Source of the DNA: Rhodocyclaceae bacterium
GTDB taxonomy: Bacteria > Pseudomonadota > Gammaproteobacteria > Burkholderiales > Rhodocyclaceae
Direction: 5' to 3'
NCBI GenBank assembly: GCA_018261935.1
Contig: JAGTRP010000030.1
Coordinates: 1-59,559, forward strand
Length of the DNA: 59,559 bases
Under the pieces are notes generated by a model, which made no database searches, was not told the DNA's origin, and was given only the letters and a program-made list of their open reading frames with translations. Position numbers and translations under genes: made by a program. The number at the start of each line of letters is the position of its first letter. Within the stretch, counting starts at the first letter, position 1. Below, piece after piece: positions 53,617 through 59,559 of the stretch.

Positions 53617-54467
53617 GCCGCCAGCAGGAAATCCCGGACGATGGCAACCTGCTCCGCGGTCTGGAACATGGGAGCATGGCCGACGCCGGGCACCTCGGCC
53701 AATTGCGCCCGGGGACCCCGCTCGCCCATCTGCCGCCAGGTGTCCCGGGTCAGCAGGTCGGAATCGGCCCCCCGCACCACCAGGGTGGGACAGGCGATGC
53801 GCTCATAGATCGGCCAGAGATCGATATCCTCGTCGGAGAGGCTAGCCTTGAAGGGTTCGGCAATGCGGGGATCGTAGACGAAACCCCAGCGGCCATCGGC
53901 CCGCTGCCGGATGGTATGTTCGGCGAGGGCGCGCCACTGCTCCTCGGACAAGGGCCCGAAGGGAGCGCTGACAAACTTTGTGTAGGCTAGCCCCTCGTCC
54001 CGGGTGGCCCAGGTGGGATCCGCCCCGACGTACTGGGCGATGCGCAGCACCCCTTCGGCCGTGATCACCGGCCCCACGTCATTAAGCACGAGGCGGGTGA
54101 TGGGGGTGTTGTCCATGCTGGCCAGGGCCATGCCGATAATGCCGCCCATGGAAGTGCCGACCCAGTGCACGGCAGTCACGTCGAGGCGAGCGATGAGGGT
54201 CACCATGTCCGCCGCATACTGCGGAAGAACGTAGCCGGCCGGATCCTTGAGCCAGGCGCTTTGACCGCGCCCAACTACATCGGGGCAGACCACCCGGTAA
54301 TAGGGTGCCATTTCCCGGGCCAGGAAATCGAAATCCCGGCCGTTGCGGGTGAGGCCATGGACGCAGACCAAGACTCGCGGGTTGTCGGCTTCCCCCCATT
54401 CCGTGTACGCCATGCGGTGAAGCCCCGAAGGACTGAAGCAGCGCACATTCCTCTGGCGATAGGGCAT
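53613..54467 (-). CDS. Alpha/beta hydrolase
   Basis: A 284-residue alpha/beta hydrolase with oxyanion loop VCVHGLTRNGRDF, nucleophile elbow GTSMGG (Ser106), Asp in VRGADSD and His in VPGVGHAPMF. It resembles PHA-synthesis-associated and haloalkane-dehalogenase-like hydrolases. Start at 54467 has Shine-Dalgarno GGAG six bases upstream; an ORF extension of 12 residues is rejected. Coupled to the following hydrolase gene by ATGA; starts 25 nt downstream of comEC. Confidence 0.9.
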   Translation of the reverse strand: MPYRQRNVRCFSPSGLHRMAYTEWGEADNPRVLVCVHGLTRNGRDFDFLAREMAPYYRVVCPDVVGRGQSAWLKDPAGYVLPQYAADMVTLIARLDVTAVHWVGTSMGGIIGMALASMDNTPITRLVLNDVGPVITAEGVLRIAQYVGADPTWATRDEGLAYTKFVSAPFGPLSEEQWRALAEHTIRQRADGRWGFVYDPRIAEPFKASLSDEDIDLWPIYERIACPTLVVRGADSDLLTRDTWRQMGERGPRAQLAEVPGVGHAPMFQTAEQVAIVRDFLLAA

Positions 54468-54492
54468 TTTCTTCTCCTTTTTTCTTACTCTA

Positions 54493-56817
54493 TCACTGAC
54501 CATGCCAGTAGCGCCGGTGTTCCTGGCGCCACGCCTCGATACGCGAACCGCCCACCCCCAGACGGACGATCAGGGCTCCGTCCCGGTCGGTGCGCCAGAC
54601 GGGCACAGGCAGGGACTCGTAGCGTTCCATGACATCGGGCTTCGGATGGCCGAAGCGGTTGCGGTAGCCCACCGGCACGATGGCCGCCCGGGCACCGACC
54701 GCCGCAATGAAGGGCGGCGTCGAGGAAGTCCGGCTGCCATGGTGGGGCACCAGCATCACATCGGACTGGAGGGCTGCGGCGTCGCGGGCAAGGAGAGCCG
54801 CTTCATCTTTCGCTTCGATGTCGGAGGTCAGCAGCATCCCGGTTCCACCTGCCTCCACCTTGAGGACGCAGGACAGATGGTTGGTCTTGCCGCCGGTCTC
54901 GTAGTCCGCCGTCTGGGGATGCAGGAGGGAGAAGCGCACACCATCCCACTCCCAGCTCTGGCCGGCCAGGCACGGTTTCCCTCCCAGTTCCGCCACGGAA
55001 GTCCGGACCATCCCCACCGGCAGGGCGGCGGCCACGGAGGCCATCCCTCCCGAATGGTCGCTATCCCGGTGGGTCACCATCATCACGTCCAGGGAATTGA
55101 GACCGATGGCCCGCAGGTAAGGGACCACCACCCGCTGGCCGGCATCGGACTCGGCGCTGTAGAGCGGCCCCGGATCGTAAAGGAGAGCATGGTCCCGGGT
55201 CTGGACCAGCGCCGCCAGGCCTTGACCTACGTCGAGCACCGTCACCCGGGCTTCCCCTGCATCTGGCCGGGTCGCCGGCCAGAAGGCCGCCGGCAACAGG
55301 AGGACAGCCCCCACCCAGCGCCCCGCCAGCCCCCGCGGCAAGAGCAGGATGGCGACTCCGACGCCGGCCCCTACGGCAGCCCACAGGGGTGGCGCCGGTG
55401 CCACCCACACCGGCCAGCCCGCGCACCACTCCAGGAAAACCATGAGCCCCGCAAGAATGCCGTGGGCCAGGGCCAGAATGGGCCACCAAGGCACGGCGGC
55501 AGCCAGCAAGGCCAGGGGAGTGACCATGAAACTGACCACCGGGATGGCTACCGCGTTGGCCAGGGGAGAAACCAGGGAAAATTGCTGGAAGACCAGCAGC
55601 AGCACCGGTAGCGAGGCCAGGGTGGCGGCCCATTGGGTGCCTCCCCAGGTGGACAGCCGGCCTCGCCAACCCCGAGCCTGGCCGACCAGGCCGGCACCGA
55701 CCCAGAGGAGCGCCCCGACCGCCCCGAAGGAGAGCCAGAAGCCGGCGGCCAGAACGGCCCAGGGATCGATCAGCAGGACGACGGCCAAGGCCAGGCACAG
55801 GATGCGGCTGGGCGCTACCCGGCGCCCTGAAACCATGGCCAGGGCGGCCACCGTCAGCATGTAGAGCGTGCGCTGGGCTGGCACCCCGAAACCGGCCAGC
55901 CAGGTGTAGGCGAAGGCCGCCAGCCAGCCGACGAGGATGGCGGCCCGCTGGGCCGGCTGGCGCAGGGCGAGAAACGGCACCCGGCGCCAAAGCCAGCCGA
56001 ATCCGATCGCCAGCACCGCCGCCACCAGGGTAATGTGGAGCCCGGACACCGAGACGAGGTGGGTGATGCCCGTGCGGTTGAAGACGTTCCAGAGATCGCC
56101 CTGGATGGCTCCCTGGTCGCCCACGGCCAGGGCCACCAGGATTCCGGCATAGGGATAGTCCTCTGCCGGCAGAAGATTCCGGAAGGACTGGCGCACGGCG
56201 TCCCGGGCCCGTTCCACCCCATAGCCGGGACGCCACACCATGTCGGCGAGGCGCTGCCCCTGACCTTTCGGCCGTACGTAGCCGGTGGCCCGGATGTTTC
56301 GCTCCAACAGCCAGGCCTCGTAGTCGAAGCCATGGGGATTGGCGTTGCCATGGGGACGTTTCAGGCGCACCGTCAGCCGCCAGCGTTCGCCGGGCCGGAC
56401 CATCAGGGCTCCCTGGTCTTCCCCGTCACGCCGGCCCTCGTACCAGGAGAGCATGACGCGGGACGGCAGACGGGCGCCGCCGGTCAACACCGATTCCACC
56501 TCGAACTCGAAGCGGCTGCCTTGGTGGAAGGGCTGGGGCAGCGCCGCCACGACGCCCACCACCTCGACATCCCGTCCCTCCCATTCCAGCGCCAGGCTGT
56601 CGGCCAGCCTCAGTTCCGCCCGCCAGGCCGCCCAGCCGAAGCCGAAGGCAATACAGGCCGCAACGGCCAGCCATTGCAGGAACCGCTTGCGGCGCCACCG
56701 CCAAGCCGGCAGGACCAGGCCCCCGGCCACCATGGCCCAAGCGCCCCAGGCCGGTAATTGGGGCTGGAATTGCAGGCAGATAATGCCAATGGCAACGGCG
56801 ACAATAAGGCGGCGCAT
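54493..56817 (-). CDS. comEC: DNA internalization competence protein ComEC/Rec2
   Basis: A 774-residue inner-membrane channel protein for transformation DNA uptake. It has an N-terminal OB-like domain, a competence membrane domain with GITHLVSVSGLHITLVAAV and several helices, and a C-terminal metallo-beta-lactamase domain (VTVLDVGQGLAALVQ, THRDSDHSGG, LVPHHGSRTSS). Full length for the family. Divergent from the DUF2062 gene. Confidence 0.95.
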   Translation of the reverse strand: MRRLIVAVAIGIICLQFQPQLPAWGAWAMVAGGLVLPAWRWRRKRFLQWLAVAACIAFGFGWAAWRAELRLADSLALEWEGRDVEVVGVVAALPQPFHQGSRFEFEVESVLTGGARLPSRVMLSWYEGRRDGEDQGALMVRPGERWRLTVRLKRPHGNANPHGFDYEAWLLERNIRATGYVRPKGQGQRLADMVWRPGYGVERARDAVRQSFRNLLPAEDYPYAGILVALAVGDQGAIQGDLWNVFNRTGITHLVSVSGLHITLVAAVLAIGFGWLWRRVPFLALRQPAQRAAILVGWLAAFAYTWLAGFGVPAQRTLYMLTVAALAMVSGRRVAPSRILCLALAVVLLIDPWAVLAAGFWLSFGAVGALLWVGAGLVGQARGWRGRLSTWGGTQWAATLASLPVLLLVFQQFSLVSPLANAVAIPVVSFMVTPLALLAAAVPWWPILALAHGILAGLMVFLEWCAGWPVWVAPAPPLWAAVGAGVGVAILLLPRGLAGRWVGAVLLLPAAFWPATRPDAGEARVTVLDVGQGLAALVQTRDHALLYDPGPLYSAESDAGQRVVVPYLRAIGLNSLDVMMVTHRDSDHSGGMASVAAALPVGMVRTSVAELGGKPCLAGQSWEWDGVRFSLLHPQTADYETGGKTNHLSCVLKVEAGGTGMLLTSDIEAKDEAALLARDAAALQSDVMLVPHHGSRTSSTPPFIAAVGARAAIVPVGYRNRFGHPKPDVMERYESLPVPVWRTDRDGALIVRLGVGGSRIEAWRQEHRRYWHGQ

Positions 56818-56837
56818 AGGAGGATAATGCCAGTTCT

Positions 56838-57386
56838 ATGCGCAAGTACCTGCGGAAATTCCTGCCCGATCGCGAGGCGGTGCGCAACAACCGATGGCTC
56901 AGGCCTTTCGAGGCCCGGCTGCTGCATCCGCGCCTGTGGCACCTGAATCGGCACTCGGCTGCCGGCGCTGTGGCGCTGGGGCTGTTCTGCGGGCTCATTC
57001 CAGGACCCTTCCAGATGCTGGGTGCCGCTATCGGCGCTCTGGTGTTCCGGGTGAACCTGCCCCTGGCCCTCGTCACCACCTTCTACACCAACCCCTTCAC
57101 CATCGTGCCTCTCTATATCCTGGCCTATGAGATCGGGCACTTGGTGAGTGCGGACACCAGCGGATTCAGTGCTCCACCGGAATTCGACTGGCTCCGCCTG
57201 CTTGACTGGACCCAAACCATGATGGGATGGATGGCCGGCATCGGCCGCCCCCTGGGTATCGGCCTGGTCCTCCTCGCCCTCGGCCTCGCTGTTATCGGCT
57301 ATTTCCTGGTCAAAGCCGCCTGGCGCCTACACCTCGTTCTGGCCTGGCAGCGACGCCGCCAGGCCAGGCTCGGCCTCCGGTCCTGA
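56838..57386 (+). CDS. DUF2062 domain membrane protein
   Basis: A 182-residue protein with the DUF2062 signature around LHPRLWHLNRHSAAGAVALGLFCGLIPGPFQM and TTFYTNPFTIVPLY, three to four membrane segments and a basic C-terminus. Function unknown. It lies between comEC and lolD and is convergent with lolD (8-nt gap). Confidence 0.9.
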   Translation: MRKYLRKFLPDREAVRNNRWLRPFEARLLHPRLWHLNRHSAAGAVALGLFCGLIPGPFQMLGAAIGALVFRVNLPLALVTTFYTNPFTIVPLYILAYEIGHLVSADTSGFSAPPEFDWLRLLDWTQTMMGWMAGIGRPLGIGLVLLALGLAVIGYFLVKAAWRLHLVLAWQRRRQARLGLRS

Positions 57387-57394
57387 AGCGCCGC

Positions 57395-58075
57395 CTAACC
57401 GGCCAAACAACCGTCCTGCAAGTTCAGCATGCGGTCGGCACGGGAAGCCAGTTCGGTGTCGTGGGTAACAATCACCAAGCTGCTCTGCCTGCTCGCCACT
57501 TTCTCGAGCAGGAGATCGAACACAGCTCGGGCCGTTTGCCGATCCAGGTTGCCGGTAGGTTCGTCGGCCAGGAGACAGGCCGGCTCGCTCACCAGGGCCC
57601 GGGCAATGGCCGCCCGCTGGCGCTCCCCCCCGGACAGTTCGCCCGGCCGGTGTTCAAGGCGATGGCCGAGACCGACCGCTTCCAGCATCCGCCCAGCTCT
57701 CGTCTCGGCCTCGGCCCGCGGCAGGCGGCGAATGAGAAGCGGCATGGCGACGTTCTCCAGGGCCGAGAACTCGGGCAGCAGGTGGTGGAACTGGTAGACG
57801 AATCCCAGGTGCAGGTTACGCCAGTCTCCCCGGGCCACTTCGCCCATGGCGGAGAACGATTTACCCATCAATTCCACGGTGCCGGCCGAGGGGGAATCCA
57901 GCCCGCCCAGGAGATGGAGCAAGGTGCTCTTGCCGGAGCCGGAGGCGCCGACGATGGCCAGGGTTTCCCCGGCCTTCACCTGGAGATCCACACCTCGCAG
58001 TACCGGCACTTCCAGGCCACCGCCGGTGAAGGTCTTGGCCAGCCCCGAACAGGCGAGAACGATGTTTTCACTCAT
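57395..58075 (-). CDS. lolD: Lipoprotein-releasing system ATP-binding protein LolD
   Basis: A 226-residue ATPase that powers release of outer-membrane lipoproteins to LolA. Walker [10 protein letters not shown], signature [15 protein letters not shown], Walker [12 protein letters not shown], His VTHD, plus the Lol-type [13 protein letters not shown]. Its start overlaps the lolC stop by 8 nt. Confidence 0.96.
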   Translation of the reverse strand: MSENIVLACSGLAKTFTGGGLEVPVLRGVDLQVKAGETLAIVGASGSGKSTLLHLLGGLDSPSAGTVELMGKSFSAMGEVARGDWRNLHLGFVYQFHHLLPEFSALENVAMPLLIRRLPRAEAETRAGRMLEAVGLGHRLEHRPGELSGGERQRAAIARALVSEPACLLADEPTGNLDRQTARAVFDLLLEKVASRQSSLVIVTHDTELASRADRMLNLQDGCLAG

Positions 58076-59315
58076 AGCGCAGCGCCTCCGCCGGATTGAC
58101 GCGGGCCGCCCGCCAGCTGGGATAGAGGGTCGCCAGGAGGGCGAGTACGAAGGAGATGGCCGTGACCCCCCAGACGTCGCTCCACTGCAGTTCGGAAGGC
58201 AACTCGGAGATGTAATACACCTCCCGTGACAGGAAGTGGATGCCGAAAAGCCTTTCGATAGCCGGAACCACGACGTCGATATTGAGGGCCAGGGCGACGC
58301 CGCCGATGATTCCCAGTCCGAGCCCGATGAAGCCCACCACGGCCCCCTGGATCACGAACACCGCCATGATGGAGCGCGGCCGCGCCCCCAGGGTCCGCAG
58401 GATGGCGATGTCGGCCTGCTTGTCCGTAACCGCCATGACCAGGGTGGACACGAGGTTGAAGGCCGCTACCGCGACGATCAGGGAAAGGATGATGAACATC
58501 ATGTTCTTCTCGATCTGGACCGCCCGGAAGAAATTGGCGTGGCTCTTGGTCCAGTCGTAGATGTAGGTATCGGCTGTCAGCATCCGGGCAATTTCCCGCG
58601 CCACCCGCGGCGCCTGGAAGAGGTCGTCGAGTTTCAGCCGGACGCCGCTGACCCGGTCGTCCATCCGGTACAGTTTCTGGGCGTCCTCCAGGTTGATCAG
58701 GGCGAGGCCATTGTCGTATTCGAACATGCCGACCTCGAAAATACCGACCACCTTGAAGGACTTGAGTCGGGGCACCAGCCCGGCTGGCGTCACGGTTCCC
58801 TGGGGGGCGATCAGGGTGACCTTGTCCCCAACCAACACCCGCAACGCTCGGGCCAGCTCCGCACCGAGGATGACGCCGAACTCACCGGGCTTCAAGTCCT
58901 CGAGCTTGCCGCTCTGCATGTGGCCGGCGAAGTCCGCCACGCCTTCCTCCAGGTCGGGGCGGATACCCCGAACCAGCGCTCCCCGCACGCCGTTGTCCAC
59001 GGCGAACATGGCTTGGGATTGAATGAAGGGAGCCGCTGCCCTCACCTCCGGATGGCGACTGGCCTCGGCAGCGACCTGCGGCCAGTCGGCCAGGTCTCCG
59101 CCCACGCCGGTGATCTGGATATGGGAGGCCACTCCAAGGATGCGAGTGCGAAGCTCCTTCTGAAACCCGTTCATGACCGACAGCACCACAATGAGCGCAG
59201 CGACCCCGAGCCCGATGCCCAGCATGGAAATCAGCGAAATGAAGGATATGAAATGGTTGCGTCGCTTGGCGCGGGTGTAGCGCAGGCCGATCAGCAGTTC
59301 GTATGGAAATGTCAT
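58068..59315 (-). CDS. lolC: Lipoprotein-releasing system transmembrane protein LolC/LolE
   Basis: A 415-residue permease with four membrane helices and a large periplasmic domain. The N-terminus [50 protein letters not shown] is diagnostic, as is the C-terminal [22 protein letters not shown]. Start 59315 is chosen; the in-frame extension to 59528 runs into rRNA-flanking sequence. Only one permease gene is present next to lolD, so a single LolF-type subunit may act as a homodimer. Confidence 0.93.
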   Translation of the reverse strand: MTFPYELLIGLRYTRAKRRNHFISFISLISMLGIGLGVAALIVVLSVMNGFQKELRTRILGVASHIQITGVGGDLADWPQVAAEASRHPEVRAAAPFIQSQAMFAVDNGVRGALVRGIRPDLEEGVADFAGHMQSGKLEDLKPGEFGVILGAELARALRVLVGDKVTLIAPQGTVTPAGLVPRLKSFKVVGIFEVGMFEYDNGLALINLEDAQKLYRMDDRVSGVRLKLDDLFQAPRVAREIARMLTADTYIYDWTKSHANFFRAVQIEKNMMFIILSLIVAVAAFNLVSTLVMAVTDKQADIAILRTLGARPRSIMAVFVIQGAVVGFIGLGLGIIGGVALALNIDVVVPAIERLFGIHFLSREVYYISELPSELQWSDVWGVTAISFVLALLATLYPSWRAARVNPAEALRYE

Positions 59316-59420
59316 GCGGAATCGCAAATGGGAAGAGCCGCTATGGTACACCCAACCGGCCAACCGACCCCAACGGTGCTTGATGACTCGCCCCGAATAA
59401 GCCCGCAGCCCCCCAAGCGC

Positions 59421-59453
59421 AAAGCCCTCGCCGGGGAATCCCGGGAGGGCTTT
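59421..59453 (-). terminator. Hairpin downstream of 5S rRNA
   Basis: AAAGCCCTC and GAGGGCTTT pair across an inner CCGGG/CCCGG arm. No long T-run follows on the minus strand. Position (12 nt past the 5S 3' end) fits an rRNA operon terminator. Confidence 0.6.
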
Positions 59454-59464
59454 GGGGGGTGGGG

Positions 59465-59559
59465 TGCCTGGCGGTGACCTACTTTCGCGAGCGGGTTGCT
59501 CACTATCATCGGCGCGCTTTCGTTTCACGGTCCTGTTCGGGAAGGGAAGGGGTGGGTCC
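59465..59559 (-). rRNA. 5S ribosomal RNA, 3' part
   Basis: The plus strand TGCCTGGCGGTGACCTACTT and later GTTTCACGGTCCTGTTCGGG match the reverse complement of 5S rRNA, including the 3'-terminal CGCCAGGCA pairing strand and the loop region TGAAAC/CCGAACAGG. About 95 of ~115 nt are inside the window; the 5' end lies beyond the right edge. It marks the end of an rRNA operon read on the minus strand. Confidence 0.93.

Noticed and set aside
59316-59528. 71-residue extension of LolC
   Set aside because: It runs into the 5S rRNA terminator and rRNA sequence; the conserved N-terminus starts at 59315.

Overview
The window looks like part of a betaproteobacterial chromosome, most likely from the Rhodocyclales (inference). 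The reasons are the high GC content, the rpsF-priB-rpsR-rplI-dnaB block, the coupled ppx/ppk and Mla-type genes, TAGAAT-type -10 boxes, and many lolCD, comEC, relA, mtfA and phoH-type housekeeping genes. Coding is dense: most neighbours overlap by 1-8 nt or lie within 100 nt of each other.

Layout. 1-5.3 kb: the tail of a TPR protein, tRNA-Ser(CGA), mltF, then serS and rarA on the minus strand. 5.3-13.8 kb: deaD with a structured leader, a methyltransferase coupled to a family-5 solute-binding lipoprotein, a Bcp peroxiredoxin, a PIN-PhoH ATPase and a transglutaminase-fold protein that has Ser where the catalytic Cys is expected. 13.8-16.8 kb: dnaB and the rpsF-priB-rpsR-rplI operon (minus). 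17-21.9 kb: an etfB-etfA / CbiM-like / acyl-CoA dehydrogenase cluster with a divergent TetR regulator and a clear operator. 21.9-29 kb: an MCE (Mla-like) lipid transporter operon headed by ppx, divergent from ppk1. 29-47.1 kb: a type I secretion island (minus) with an ABC exporter, an unknown secreted protein, a giant RTX protein and an HlyD adaptor. 47.3-59.6 kb: a ceramidase-like membrane protein with a divergent XRE regulator, relA divergent from an EamA transporter plus mtfA, two alpha/beta hydrolases, comEC, a DUF2062 protein, lolD-lolC, and the 3' part of a 5S rRNA gene.

The island is the most unusual region. One gene of about 13.5 kb appears to have encoded a protein of about 4,500 residues. 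In order it carries a lysozyme-like (SLT) N-terminus, a Gly/Thr linker built from a 12-bp tandem repeat, an FrpC-like region, about 32 RTX modules, VCBS/cadherin-like repeats and a type I secretion tail. In this sequence the frame is broken twice: by an extra dinucleotide inside the 12-bp repeat (43519-43520) and by a 70-nt deletion in one RTX module (about 35640). Comparison with a near-identical module about 0.9 kb away gives the deletion size exactly, and shows that the second copy has its own 36-nt in-frame loss. These may be real recombination or slippage events, or assembly collapse.

Functional links: the exporter, adaptor and RTX gene form one secretion unit without its TolC partner. 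EtfAB would take electrons from the nearby acyl-CoA dehydrogenase. The MCE genes form a complete permease/ATPase/MCE/lipoprotein set translationally coupled to ppx. RelA, Ppk and Ppx link the stringent response to polyphosphate metabolism. All functional calls come from reading the sequence; no database search was run.
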